DNA from: Streptomyces sp. F63
GTDB lineage: Bacteria > Actinomycetota > Actinomycetes > Streptomycetales > Streptomycetaceae
NCBI RefSeq assembly: GCF_018070345.1
Contig: NZ_JAGPXX010000001.1
Location: 1 to 64,000 of the forward strand
DNA: 64,000 bases
Reading direction: 5' to 3'
How positions within the stretch are numbered: the first letter of the stretch is position 1; each line of letters opens with the position of its first letter. Below are positions 16,825 to 26,096 of this stretch, one piece after another. The notes under the pieces were generated by a model. It searched no databases. It saw only the letters and a list, made by a program, of their open reading frames with translations, and had not been told where the DNA came from. A program made the position numbers and the translations under genes.

Positions 16825-18348
16825 ATGCACCCGTCCCCACCCCCGCAGCGGCCCGGTCCCGCGCAGCCGCCGGTGCCGGGGTACCGGCCGCGTCCCCGGT
16901 TCGACGCCGTGCCCGATCGTGCGCAGTGGCGCTACCGGCCGCGCCGCGCGCTCTGGGAGAGCAGAGCGGTGCGCGTCGGCGCGCTGGTCATTCTGCTGGC
17001 ACTGTGCGGGCTGGTGATCCTGGCGCTCGTCCGGCAGCAGACCGGCACCCGCGGCTTCGTGGTCGGTCTCGGCCTGTCCGTGCTTCCCGTTCCCCTGCTG
17101 GTGGCAGCCTTCTGCTGGCTGGACCGGGTGGAGCCGGAGCCCTGGCGGAATCTGGCATTCGCGTTCTCCTGGGGAGCGTGTGCCGCCACGCTGGTCGCCA
17201 TCCTGGCCAACGGTCTCGCGGTGCGGTGGATCGTCGCGCGGGGCGGGGTCTCCTCGGCCGGTGAGGCGGACACCTGGGGAGCGGCGGTCGTCGCCCCCGT
17301 GGTGGAGGAGAGCGCCAAGGGAGCGGCGCTGCTGCTGCTGTTCGTCTTCCGGCGGCGGGACTTCAACGGCATCGTCGACGGTGTGGTGATAGCGGGGATC
17401 ACGGCCACCGGCTTCGCCTTCACCGAGAACATCCTCTTCCTGGGCACCGCCTTCGGTGAGGACGAGGCGCTGGGTGCCTCGGGGATCGGGTCCGTGACCG
17501 CGCAGACCTTCGTCGTCCGCATCGTGCTGTCGCCGTTCGCGCATCCGCTGTTCACGGCGCTGACGGGGATCGGGTTCGGGCTGGCCGCCCAGGTGACGCC
17601 ACGGGCACGGGCCGGCCGGGTGCTGCTGCCGCTCTGCGGGCTGGCGACGGCCATGGGACTGCACAGCGTCTGGAACGGCTCGACGTCGCTGGGCGGCCAC
17701 GGCTTCATCGCGGTCTACGCCCTGTTCATGGTGCCGCTGTTCGTGGTGCTGACCACCGTGGTGATCCGGTCCCGGGCGGGTGAACTACGGGCTGTCCGGG
17801 AGCAGTTGCCGGCATACGTCGCGGCGGGCTGGCTCGCGCCCGCCGAGCCGTACGCGCTGTCGTCGATGCGTGCCCGCGCGGTCGCCCGGCGCCTCGCCCG
17901 CCGTACGCACGGCGCTCCGGCGGCCCGCGCGGTCTCCGAGTACCAGTCCTTCGCGACGGCCCTGGCTTTCCTGCGGCGGCGGGCCCACCAGGGCGGGGCG
18001 GGCGCGGACTTCGCCATCCGCGAGCAGGAGCTGCTGCACCACCTGTGGCAGCGCAAGTCCCTGGCCCGGCCCGCCCTGCTGCACGCCGCGGCGGTCACGG
18101 CACCGGTGACACCACCGCGGTGGCAGCCGTACGGGCCGGGAGCGTACGGGCCGGGTGCCGGGCCCTGGGCGCCGTACGGCCCCGGCCCGTACGGCCCCGG
18201 CCCGTACGGGCCGGGTGCCCCGCCCGGGTCCGGGGTGCCGTATCAGCCGGGACCGTGGGCGGTGCCGCAATCGGTGCCGCAATCGGCGCCGTACGCACCG
18301 CGGGGTCACGGCGCGTCCGGTCCCGGCCCCGGCCCCGGCGGCCACTGA
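16825..18348 (+). CDS. PrsW-family intramembrane metalloprotease
   Basis: 507 residues with a Pro-rich N-terminus and eight or so membrane helices. The PrsW motifs are present: VVEESAKG (EExxK) near residue 160, FAFTENILF, SPFAHPLFTALTGIG and HSVWN, which together supply the presumed metal ligands. B. subtilis PrsW performs site-1 cleavage of anti-sigma factor RsiW; the target here is unknown. The last ~110 residues are a cytosolic tail ending in PYGPG-type repeats (18130-18270). It converges on an MFS gene. Confidence 0.88.
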   Translation: MHPSPPPQRPGPAQPPVPGYRPRPRFDAVPDRAQWRYRPRRALWESRAVRVGALVILLALCGLVILALVRQQTGTRGFVVGLGLSVLPVPLLVAAFCWLDRVEPEPWRNLAFAFSWGACAATLVAILANGLAVRWIVARGGVSSAGEADTWGAAVVAPVVEESAKGAALLLLFVFRRRDFNGIVDGVVIAGITATGFAFTENILFLGTAFGEDEALGASGIGSVTAQTFVVRIVLSPFAHPLFTALTGIGFGLAAQVTPRARAGRVLLPLCGLATAMGLHSVWNGSTSLGGHGFIAVYALFMVPLFVVLTTVVIRSRAGELRAVREQLPAYVAAGWLAPAEPYALSSMRARAVARRLARRTHGAPAARAVSEYQSFATALAFLRRRAHQGGAGADFAIREQELLHHLWQRKSLARPALLHAAAVTAPVTPPRWQPYGPGAYGPGAGPWAPYGPGPYGPGPYGPGAPPGSGVPYQPGPWAVPQSVPQSAPYAPRGHGASGPGPGPGGH

Positions 18349-18442
18349 GCCGGGGCCACCGCTCCCCGGCCCGCCGCTCCCCGGCCCGCCGCTCGCCCCA
18401 CCGCCCCACCGCCCCACTGCTCCGGCGCGGGCGCGCCGGGCG

Positions 18443-19957
18443 TCAGCTCGCCGTGCGGGGCGACGGGCCGCCGGCGGTCCCGGCCCCCTCACCGGTCCGC
18501 TGGGAGAGCGGGGTGGCGATGTCCTCCAGCGAGCGGCGTTCGGCCGGCACGGCCAGCACGGCGGCCACCAGACCGGCCGCGGTCATGAGCGCGGCGCCGA
18601 TCTGGAAGGCCAGCACGGTGTCGCCGACGACGCCCGATTCGGTGAGCTTCGCGAAGACCAGCGGGCCGCTGATGCCGCCCGCCGCGGTGCCGATCGCGTA
18701 GAAGAAGGCGATCGCCATCGCGCGGGTCTCCATCGGGAAGACCTCGCTGACCGTGAGATACGCGGAGCTCGCGCCGGCCGAGGCGAAGAAGAGCACCACG
18801 CACCAGCAGGCGGTGAGGGTCCTCGCGGTCAGATGGCCGCCGTCGAACAGCCAGGCGGTGAGGAAGAGCAGCAGGCCGGAGAGGAGGTAGGTGCCGGAGA
18901 TCATGACCTTGCGGCCCACGGTGTCGAAGAGCTTGCCGAGCAGCACCGGCCCGAAGAAGTTGCCGAGTGCGATCACCGCGAAGAAGTAGCCGGTGGAGCC
19001 GGTCCCCACGTCGTAGAACGTGGTGAGGATCGCGCCGAAGCCGAAGGTGATGGCGTTGTAGAGGAACGCCTGGCCGATGAAGAGCGAGAAGCCGAGGAGG
19101 GCACGCCTGCGGTAGTGCGAGAAGACGGTGCGGGCGATCAGGCCGAAGCCGATGCTCTTGCGCTGGTGGATGGTGATCTCACCGGCCGGTTCCGGGAGTT
19201 CCTCACCCTTCTCGGCGGTGATCTGCCGTTCCGCCGCACCGACCAGGGCTTCCGCCTCGTCACCGCGGCCATGGATGAAGAGCCAGCGTGGACTCTCCGG
19301 TACGTGCCGGCGGACCAGGAGGATCACCAGCCCGAGGACGACGCCCAGCCCGAACGTCAGCCGCCAGCCGAGGTCCTTGGGGAAGATGTCGGTGTCCAGC
19401 ATGACGATGGACAGCAGGGAACCGCCGACCGCGCCCAGCCAGAAGCTGCCGTTGATGACGAGGTCGACCCGGCCCCGGTAGGCGGACGGAATCAGCTCGT
19501 CGATGGCGGAGTTGATGGCCGCGTACTCGCCGCCGATACCGAAGCCGGTGAGGAAGCGGAAGGCGAAGAACCACCAGCTGGAGAAGGAGACGGCCGTCAG
19601 AGCGGTGGCCCCCAGATAGACGGCCAGCGTGATGATGAAGAGCTTCTTGCGGCCGTACCGGTCGGTGAGCCGGCCGAAGAAGAGGGCGCCCAGACAGGCG
19701 CCGGCCACGTAGAGCGCCGCGGCGACACCGGTGACCTGGCCGGAGCTGATGGGGAGACCGCTGCCCTCCTCCGAGAGCCGGCCCGCGATGTTCCCGACGA
19801 CGGTGACCTCCAGTCCGTCGAGGATCCACACGGTGCCGAGGCCGATCACAATGGTCCAGTGCCAGCGCGACCAGGGCAGTCTGTCCAGCCGGGCGGGTAC
19901 GGCCGTGGTGACCGTACCCGTCCCCGCCCGCGCGTCCAACGGGTAGTCCGCCGCCAT
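18443..19957 (-). CDS. MFS transporter (sugar/metabolite porter type)
   Basis: 504 residues, twelve hydrophobic segments. The motif FFGRLTDRYGRKKLF follows helix 2, GFGIGGEYAAINSAIDELIP lies at helices 4-5, and VPESPRWLF begins the central loop, all typical of the sugar-porter/metabolite symporter branch. ATG 19957 was chosen as the first methionine after a GGAAGGTG sequence; upstream residues are not membrane-protein-like. Substrate not inferable. Confidence 0.88.
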   Translation of the reverse strand: MAADYPLDARAGTGTVTTAVPARLDRLPWSRWHWTIVIGLGTVWILDGLEVTVVGNIAGRLSEEGSGLPISSGQVTGVAAALYVAGACLGALFFGRLTDRYGRKKLFIITLAVYLGATALTAVSFSSWWFFAFRFLTGFGIGGEYAAINSAIDELIPSAYRGRVDLVINGSFWLGAVGGSLLSIVMLDTDIFPKDLGWRLTFGLGVVLGLVILLVRRHVPESPRWLFIHGRGDEAEALVGAAERQITAEKGEELPEPAGEITIHQRKSIGFGLIARTVFSHYRRRALLGFSLFIGQAFLYNAITFGFGAILTTFYDVGTGSTGYFFAVIALGNFFGPVLLGKLFDTVGRKVMISGTYLLSGLLLFLTAWLFDGGHLTARTLTACWCVVLFFASAGASSAYLTVSEVFPMETRAMAIAFFYAIGTAAGGISGPLVFAKLTESGVVGDTVLAFQIGAALMTAAGLVAAVLAVPAERRSLEDIATPLSQRTGEGAGTAGGPSPRTAS

Positions 19958-20573
19958 CCCCCACACCTTCCGCTCGGCTCCCGCCCGGGGCGGCCCCCGG
20001 TGCTCGTGCTTGCAGGTTCCCGTCGCCGCGCGATTCACGCCGGGGACGAGCGGACGACCGCGGTGCGGGGCGGCGGCCGTCCGGTGCCGGACTGGCAGCG
20101 GCGACCGTCCGGTGCCGGAGGGGCCGGCAGCCCTGGCGTCGGGGGGACGTCACGAGGGCTGCCGGAGCCGGGGTCCCCGCGCCGTGCGGAGACGGGCCGG
20201 GGTGGCGCGCGCGGGCCGCCGGGGCGGGGCGGAGACCGGCGCGGAAGAGAACGGGCGCAGGAACGCGGGCAGGGCCGTCGTTGGAGAGCCGCGCGTCCGG
20301 GGGTTTACGGCAGGCCCGCAGGGCATACGGGGAACCGGGACACGGGGTAACACCCGGAGGCCGGAGGGCGCGTCGCATGCGCGCCCTCGGCTTCCGGCCG
20401 TCACCCGGCGCTGTCCCGGAAGCCCTTCCCCGGGCCCTTCCTCCCACGGGCCCGCAGTGAGCGGAGCCCGCGGCTGTGCCCCGGAGTGAGGCGGCAGGGA
20501 AGCCGTCCGCCGGGCCGGCCCGCGGGAAGGCGCCCCGGCGGCGTCCTCCGGGAGCGCCGGATACCTCCCGGGT
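19958..20573. other. intergenic region
   Basis: 616 bp with no supported gene. A 9-bp hairpin at 20364-20388 could terminate the M23 peptidase transcript arriving from the right. Confidence 0.5.
20364..20388 (-). terminator. candidate terminator downstream of the M23 peptidase gene
   Basis: Arms GAGGGCGCG and CGCGCCCTC with a 7-nt loop, about 190 nt past the stop codon. Confidence 0.4.
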
Positions 20574-21605
20574 TCAGATGCTCTTGCCGTGCTCGCTGAG
20601 CCAGGCCGCCGGGTTGACCGGGTCACCGCCGCCGGGACGGACCTCCAGATGAAGGTGCGGGCCGGAGGAGTTGCCGGTGGAGCCGACGCGGCCGATCGTC
20701 TCGCCGGTTGTGACCTCGCCGGAGGTGACGGTCATCGAGGAGAGGTGGCAGTACCAGATCTCCGTGCCGTCGTCGAGGGTGAGGATGATGCGGTAGCCGT
20801 ACGAGCCGGCCCAGCCGGCCTCGGTGATCGTGCCGCCGTGCACCGCCTTGACGGGGGTGCCGGTCGGGGCGGCGAAGTCCTGGCCGGTGTGGCTGCTGGA
20901 CCACATGGAGCCGGACTCGCCGAAACCGGAGGTGAGGGTGTACGAGGACAGCGGAAGCGCGTAGCTCGCGGCCAGCTTGGCCAGCCGCTCCTCCTCCGCC
21001 TTGCGCGCGGCCTCCTCGGCCGCCTTGCGCTCGGCCTCCTCCGCGGCCTTCTTCTTCGCGGCCTCGGCCTCGGCCTTCTTGGCGGCGGCGTCCTCGGCGG
21101 CCTTCTCACGGGCGGCCTGCTCTGCGGCCAGCCGCTCGGAGGCCTCGGCGACGCTCTGCTGCTGCTCCGCCTGGCGCATGATGCGGGCCCGCAGGGCCTC
21201 TCCGGCGTCGGCGCCCTGCGCGATCTCGTCCGTGGTGAGCCCGGCCTGCGTCAGCGGGGCGCGGCTCGCGGTGGCGGAGACGTCGTTGGAGCCGCCGACC
21301 AGGGAGTCGATGGCGGGCAGTTTGTCCGTCACCGGGGAGAGGTCGGGAAGTGAAATGGGAGCCGGGGGGCGGTCCTTGGCGGTGGCCATGCCGCCGGCGC
21401 CGACAGCCGCGATCACACCGACCCCCAGGACGGCGCCGCTTCGGGCCATGCCTCCGCCGCGCTGTTTGACGACGCGGTGCCTGCCCCGTACCGGGGCGGT
21501 GGATTCGGCGGTGGGATTCCACTCACCGACGGGCTCTCCGTCGAAGCCGGGACCGGAGGTGGACGGACCGGCCCACGTTTCGGTGGCAGGGCTGCTGGAC
21601 GCCAC
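20574..21605 (-). CDS. M23 family peptidoglycan endopeptidase under c-di-AMP riboswitch
   Basis: 343 residues. One membrane or signal-anchor segment lies at ~57-76. A long Ala/Glu/Lys coiled coil spans ~140-207, and an M23 (lysostaphin-type) domain fills the rest with zinc ligands in SHTGQDFAAP and GPHLHLEV. Such proteins cleave peptidoglycan cross-bridges outside the cell. GTG 21605 is preceded by AAAGGAG at 9 nt. The 5' leader folds as a ydaO riboswitch, so expression should respond to c-di-AMP, linking wall remodelling to osmotic/second-messenger state; this matches SCO4108 as I recall it. Confidence 0.9.
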   Translation of the reverse strand: MASSSPATETWAGPSTSGPGFDGEPVGEWNPTAESTAPVRGRHRVVKQRGGGMARSGAVLGVGVIAAVGAGGMATAKDRPPAPISLPDLSPVTDKLPAIDSLVGGSNDVSATASRAPLTQAGLTTDEIAQGADAGEALRARIMRQAEQQQSVAEASERLAAEQAAREKAAEDAAAKKAEAEAAKKKAAEEAERKAAEEAARKAEEERLAKLAASYALPLSSYTLTSGFGESGSMWSSSHTGQDFAAPTGTPVKAVHGGTITEAGWAGSYGYRIILTLDDGTEIWYCHLSSMTVTSGEVTTGETIGRVGSTGNSSGPHLHLEVRPGGGDPVNPAAWLSEHGKSI

Positions 21606-21617
21606 GGAGGCGCACTC

Positions 21618-21765
21618 CTTTCCTTCCTTCTCGCCTACCGGGTTAGCTGACGGGTTCGGAGCAGGAAGGTCTCCTACGGTTCCCTCCTGACGGAGAGGCC
21701 CGATTCACCCCAAGGATTGGTTCCCCGGTTCCCTTGGTGCAGGTGGTGCTGTTCCGCGCATGCGG
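21618..21765 (-). promoter_or_regulatory. ydaO/yuaA c-di-AMP riboswitch
   Basis: On the minus strand the leader contains the ydaO consensus blocks: GGGAACC and GGGGAACCAATCC, GGGGTGAATCGGGCC, then TCCGAACCCGTCAGCTAACC and CGGTAGGCGAGAAGGAAGGA immediately before the gene's ribosome binding site. In actinobacteria this class sits upstream of cell-wall hydrolases (Rpf, NlpC/P60, M23), exactly as here. It is typically an OFF switch on binding c-di-AMP. Boundaries are approximate. Confidence 0.9.
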
Positions 21766-22124
21766 GATTCGGCGACTGCGCGCGCGGTGCCACCTTCGGT
21801 GGCGGCTGGGACGACCGCGCTGCGTTATCGAACGTTAATTGACGGGAGGCCCGTATTCCAAGCCGTTCCGGCTGATCTTTTGGTAATGACCGACCGGAGG
21901 AAAGGGACATCCGCCGCCAGATACGCACGAGTTGGCCGGGGGTCGGGAAACCTGTTCCCGCTGATCGTGCATCAGTTGTTATCGCTCGGACACCGGAGAT
22001 CACGCACCGTGTCCACGGGGCGGCGGGGCGGGCGGCATGCCGGTGCGGGCGGAAGGTCCCGCGGTGGGGGAGGGCCGCGGAGAGCCGGGGAGGAGGCCGG
22101 GAAGCAGGGTATGCGGCCGGGCGG
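21766..22124. other. intergenic region upstream of the riboswitch
   Basis: About 360 bp with no gene. It includes AT-richer stretches around 21826-21900 that probably hold the minus-strand promoter of the M23 transcript. Confidence 0.5.
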
Positions 22125-23315
22125 TCAGAAGCGGTGCTCCGGGAGGACGTCCGTGACCGCGAGGAGCGCCATGTCGTCGTGGGCCAGGCCTTCGGTGTGC
22201 AGAGCCACGTCCCGCACGAGCGTGTCCAGGAGTTCCTCCGGGTCGCTGAAGGACCGGCCGAGCAGCCGGTCCCGGGGATCGTAGAAGTCACCGGCGCGGT
22301 CGCGGGCCTCCGTCACGCCGTCGGTGAAGAGGAGGAGGGTGTGGCCGCGCAGAAACTCGATCTCCTCCACCCGGTCCGGCTCGGTCCGCAGCCAGGCCAG
22401 TCCGAGCGGCACGGCGGGTACTTCAGGCTCCACGGCGCACACGGCGCCGTCCCGGGTGAGGATCAGCGGAGCCGGATGGCCGCGGTTGAGCAGCCGCAGT
22501 CTCCGGTGCCGCGGCACGGTGGGCCCCCCGCCGGACGGGCCCGGACCCTGCAGGCCGGGCCCGGCGGAACCGTCGACGGGGATCTCGGCGAGCAGCGCCG
22601 TGGTGAACCCCTCGACCTGCTCCAGGCCCTCACGGCGCTTCGCCTCCCGTAGCAGCGCGCCCTCCAGCCGCTCCGCGATCCCGGTCAGCTCGGGTTCCTC
22701 CTCCGCCGCTTCCCGGAAAGCCCCGAGGACGACGGCGACCGCCCCCACCGCTCCCATGCCCTTGCCGCGCACATCGCCGACGATGAGCCGCACCCCGTAC
22801 GGGGTGGACTGGACCGCGTAGAGATCACCGCCGATCCCCGCGTCCGCCTGCGCCGCCTCGTAGCGGGCGGCGACGCGCAGTCCGCCGATGTGACCGGCGG
22901 GAGTGGGCAGCACGGCCCGCTGGGCGGCCTCCGCGACGGTCCGGACCGAAGCCAGCGCACGGTGGCCGTGGCGGACCACACGGTTGATGAAGACCGCGAG
23001 ACCGGCCACGGTGACCACCGTGGCGGTGTCCAGCATCGACTGGAACTGCCCGGCCGTGCCGTGCAGGAAGGCGATCCCGAACATCGCCAGACTGGAGACG
23101 ACAGCCGTCAGGATGGTGGCGAAGCCGGTGTAGAGGGCCGCGGCCACCATCGGCGCGGCCGCGAAGAACGGCGAACCGGTCAGCTTCGGCGGTGCCAGCA
23201 GCCCGAAGACCAGGCCGGCCGTGATCAGGAGGCCCGGGATCCAGCAGGGGAAAGGGGCACCGCGGAAGCGCGTTCCGCCGTCGCCTCTGCTGCACAGCTG
23301 TTCCCGCTGCACCAC
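22125..23315 (-). CDS. membrane-anchored PP2C/SpoIIE-type serine phosphatase
   Basis: 396 residues. Three to four hydrophobic helices in the first ~130 residues (IPGLLITAGLVFGLLAPP and onward) precede a SpoIIE-like phosphatase domain (LRVAARYEAAQADAGIGGD, VGDVRGKGMGAVG, LLLFTDGVTEARD, HDDMALLAV). The start is set at the first of two GTG codons (23315), 7 nt after AGGAG. It likely dephosphorylates an anti-anti-sigma protein from the membrane. There is no HATPase module, unlike the phosphatase at 2704. It is divergent from the TPM gene. Confidence 0.88.
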   Translation of the reverse strand: MVQREQLCSRGDGGTRFRGAPFPCWIPGLLITAGLVFGLLAPPKLTGSPFFAAAPMVAAALYTGFATILTAVVSSLAMFGIAFLHGTAGQFQSMLDTATVVTVAGLAVFINRVVRHGHRALASVRTVAEAAQRAVLPTPAGHIGGLRVAARYEAAQADAGIGGDLYAVQSTPYGVRLIVGDVRGKGMGAVGAVAVVLGAFREAAEEEPELTGIAERLEGALLREAKRREGLEQVEGFTTALLAEIPVDGSAGPGLQGPGPSGGGPTVPRHRRLRLLNRGHPAPLILTRDGAVCAVEPEVPAVPLGLAWLRTEPDRVEEIEFLRGHTLLLFTDGVTEARDRAGDFYDPRDRLLGRSFSDPEELLDTLVRDVALHTEGLAHDDMALLAVTDVLPEHRF

Positions 23316-23562
23316 CTGTGATCTCCTGCCCAGGTCCCGGCCCGTCCGGTTACGGAACGACACCGCGCCCTCTGCCACCCTGTGCCGCCCCGGGAAGGGG
23401 CGCGAATCCGCGTGCGCCGAGCGGGTGACGGCCGGGCCGGGCGGCATGGCAGTCGCGCGACGCTCATGCAGCGACGGGGGCCTGCCCGCGGCCGACCCGC
23501 CGCCGGCCGCGGGTGGAGGCCGCCAGTGGCTCCGGGCCCGGTGGTTGTTGCCCCCTTTCGTG

Positions 23563-23568
23563 TAGCTT
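23563..23568 (+). promoter_or_regulatory. -10 element of the TPM gene (leaderless)
   Basis: TAGCTT lies exactly 7 nt before ATG 23576, with no Shine-Dalgarno sequence. Confidence 0.55.
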
Positions 23569-23575
23569 CGAAGGT

Positions 23576-24952
23576 ATGAGGAGCACATCGCGCAATGCCG
23601 TGCTCGGACCGGTGCTCGCCCTGCTGGCGGCTCTCCTGGCCACCGCCGGGCTCCTCGCTCCGGGCGCCCGGGCGGCCGACGGCCTCAGCGGCGCCGCGGA
23701 AGCCCTGCGGGACGGCCCGGTCTATGTGGACCCCCGGGCGTCCGACCGGGTCTCCGGCGCCGAGGCCGAGGCCCTGACCGACACCATCGAGAACGCCGAC
23801 AAGCCCGTCTTCGTCGCCGTCCTGCCGAAGACCGCGGAGTTCGACCCGGACACCCTGCTCCAGGACCTGCGGACCCGCGTCGGCATCAGCGGCGTCTACG
23901 CGGTCGCCCTCGGCGACGGCTTCGACGCGGGCGCCGACAGCCGGGTGATGTCCCAGAACGCCGTGGGCAACTTGACCGGTGCCGTCGAGCGGGAACACGG
24001 CACCGACACCGCCGCCCTGCTGGACGACTTCGTCGGCCGGGCGGTCCAGGAGGCCAACGGATCCGCACCCGGTTCCTGGAGCGGTGACGGCGGTGACGGC
24101 GGGCCGAGCACGGTCGCCGGGGTCGTCACTCTCGTCACGCTCGGCACTCTGGTGCTGGTGGGCGTCCTGGCGGCCCTCACCGTCTCCCGGCGCAACCGCA
24201 CCCGCCGGGCGGAACGCGAGAAGGCCGAACTGGAAACCGTGCGGCCCCTGGTGGACGAGGACATCACCGCCTTCGGCGAGGAACTGGACCGGCTCGACTT
24301 CGATCCCTCCGCACCGCAGACCGACGACGCCATGCGCCGCGACTTCTCCCACGCGCTGGATTCCTACGAGAACGCGAAGGCCGCGATGGCCCGGGCCCAC
24401 CACCCCGGTGACGTCCGCCATGTCACCGAAGCCTTGGAGGACGGCCGCTTCTCCCTGGCCACCTTGGAGGCACGCCGCGCCGGCACCCCGCTGCCCGAGC
24501 GCCGGCCGCCCTGCTTCTTCGACCCCCGCCACGGCCCGTCCACCGAGGACGCCGAGTGGGCGCCCGAGGGCGGGACGGCACGCACCGTCCCCGTGTGCGC
24601 CGCCGATGCCGCCCGGATCGCCGACGGCCGGGAACCGATGGCCCGTACCGTCGAGACGGCGTCCGGCCGCCGGCCGTACTGGGAGGCCGGGCCCGCCTAT
24701 GCCCCCTGGGCCGGGGGCTACTTCGGCGGCGGGATGCTGCCCGGACTGCTGGTCGGCACCATGCTCGGCAATATGATGTTCGCCCCGCACGCCTATGGCG
24801 CCTACGGCGATTACGGCGGCGGTGACCTCGGTGCGGGTGCCGAGGGCGGCGAGTACACCGGCTCCGACTTCAATCCGGGCGACTTCGGCGGAGGCTTCGA
24901 CGGCGGAGGCCTCGGTGGCGGAGGGGACTTCGGCGGTGGCGGAGGCTTCTGA
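23576..24952 (+). CDS. TPM-domain membrane protein with Gly-rich tail
   Basis: 458 residues: signal peptide at 1-33 (cut near ARAADG), an extracytoplasmic TPM (TLP18.3/Psb32/MOLO-1) like domain to ~150, one transmembrane helix at ~180-203, a charged helical cytoplasmic region, then an aromatic/Gly-rich membrane-proximal stretch and a tail of GGG/GDFGG repeats from ~420. TPM-domain proteins are found in membrane maintenance and photosystem repair in other organisms; the Streptomyces role is unknown. Convergent with the TipA-like gene. Confidence 0.8.
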   Translation: MRSTSRNAVLGPVLALLAALLATAGLLAPGARAADGLSGAAEALRDGPVYVDPRASDRVSGAEAEALTDTIENADKPVFVAVLPKTAEFDPDTLLQDLRTRVGISGVYAVALGDGFDAGADSRVMSQNAVGNLTGAVEREHGTDTAALLDDFVGRAVQEANGSAPGSWSGDGGDGGPSTVAGVVTLVTLGTLVLVGVLAALTVSRRNRTRRAEREKAELETVRPLVDEDITAFGEELDRLDFDPSAPQTDDAMRRDFSHALDSYENAKAAMARAHHPGDVRHVTEALEDGRFSLATLEARRAGTPLPERRPPCFFDPRHGPSTEDAEWAPEGGTARTVPVCAADAARIADGREPMARTVETASGRRPYWEAGPAYAPWAGGYFGGGMLPGLLVGTMLGNMMFAPHAYGAYGDYGGGDLGAGAEGGEYTGSDFNPGDFGGGFDGGGLGGGGDFGGGGGF

Positions 24953-25061
24953 GACCCGCGGAAGTCCCTAGTCTCCCTCCGCCCCCGGGTCCGGCGGCCC
25001 GGGCTTCCACCGGCGGCTTCCAGCGGCCCCGGGCCGCCGCCCCCGCCCCCGCACATCCCCG

Positions 25062-25811
25062 TCAGTCGCTGAGGTTCCGTTCGGCATAGACCTTCATGGA
25101 ATCCCTGACGAACTCAGCGACCCCCTCGCCATGCCGTTCGTAGTGCGCGGTGAACCTCGGATCGGCGACGTACATCTCGGCCAGCCCGATGAAGTAGCCC
25201 TTGGAGGGGTTGGGGACGGCGTCCGCCAGCCAGGCATAGTGGCGCCGGGTGATCGCCTGCGCCTCCTCACCCTCCGGGGAGGCACCGGCGCGTGCCGCGT
25301 TGCCGTAGTCCTGGGCGATGTCGGACTGCCGCTGCTGGAAGGACTGCCGGTTCTCGTCGCCGAGCGAGCGCCACCAGCGGTCGGAACTGTCGTAGGCCTC
25401 CTGCCCCCAGCGCTCGATCACCTCCTCCTTGTGCCGAGTGTGGTCGAAACCGTCGAATATCTCATCGGCCATGAGCTGTTCGCCTCTCTCCGTCTTGCGC
25501 AAGGTGGTCCGCACCGACTCGATCTGCCGCCCGATCCGATCCCGCTCGTGCTCCAGCAGCCGCAGATGCGTCCGGAGCGCCGCGGTCTCGTCTCGCTGCC
25601 CGGCCAGCACTTCCGCGATGGCGGGCAGCCCGAGGCCCAGTTCGCGCAGCAGAAGAATCCGCTGGAGCCGGATCAGAGCGGACTGGTCGTAGTAGCGGTA
25701 GCCGTTGCCGCCGATGCGGCTGGGCGGCAGCAGCCCGATGTCGTCGTAGTGGCGCAGCGTCCGGCTGGTCGTCCCCGCACGGCGCGCGATGTCCTGGATC
25801 GACCACTCCAT
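25062..25811 (-). CDS. MerR-family regulator, TipA-like
   Basis: 249 residues. The N-terminal MerR domain (SIQDIARRAGTTSRTLRHYD, GYRYYDQSAL, LLRELGLGL) is followed by a coiled coil and a C-terminal TipAS-like ligand domain (IFDGFDHTRHKEEVIERWG, RHYAWL, YFIGLAEMYVADPRF). TipA proteins bind thiopeptides and hydrophobic drugs and activate multidrug-resistance genes, including their own. ATG 25811 is preceded by GGGGGAG. A MerR-type dyad lies 68 nt upstream, suggesting autoregulation. Confidence 0.9.
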   Translation of the reverse strand: MEWSIQDIARRAGTTSRTLRHYDDIGLLPPSRIGGNGYRYYDQSALIRLQRILLLRELGLGLPAIAEVLAGQRDETAALRTHLRLLEHERDRIGRQIESVRTTLRKTERGEQLMADEIFDGFDHTRHKEEVIERWGQEAYDSSDRWWRSLGDENRQSFQQRQSDIAQDYGNAARAGASPEGEEAQAITRRHYAWLADAVPNPSKGYFIGLAEMYVADPRFTAHYERHGEGVAEFVRDSMKVYAERNLSD

Positions 25812-25878
25812 CGCGGCTCCCCCCTTGCTGTTTCCACGTCCCCGGGCGTCTCTCACCCGGTGCTCACGACCGTAGAAC

Positions 25879-25899
25879 TTGACGTAGCGTAAAGGTCAA
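25879..25899 (-). promoter_or_regulatory. MerR-type promoter/operator of the TipA-like gene
   Basis: A dyad with TTGAC at one end and GTCAA at the other across 21 bp. The TTGAC arm also serves as a -35 for the minus-strand gene, the usual MerR layout where the operator sits in a long -35/-10 spacer. Confidence 0.55.
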
Positions 25900-26096
25900 C
25901 CCGAGGCGGGCCGGACCGGCTCGGCTTCCGGCAGCCGGTCCGCGGGAGGACCGGACGGTCGCGCACGGCGGCGCGGCGGCCGTCCGCCCCAACACCGCCC
26001 GGAGACCGCCCGGACCGTCGAGTCATGCCGCCGAAGACAGCGCCCGGAACGGTGGGAGACCGCTCCGGGCGCACGGACGAGGGGAGGGGCCCGCCC

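Noticed and set aside
18155..20350. 731-codon plus-strand frame across the MFS gene
   Set aside because: Antisense of a clear membrane transporter; no hydrophobic or domain pattern of its own.
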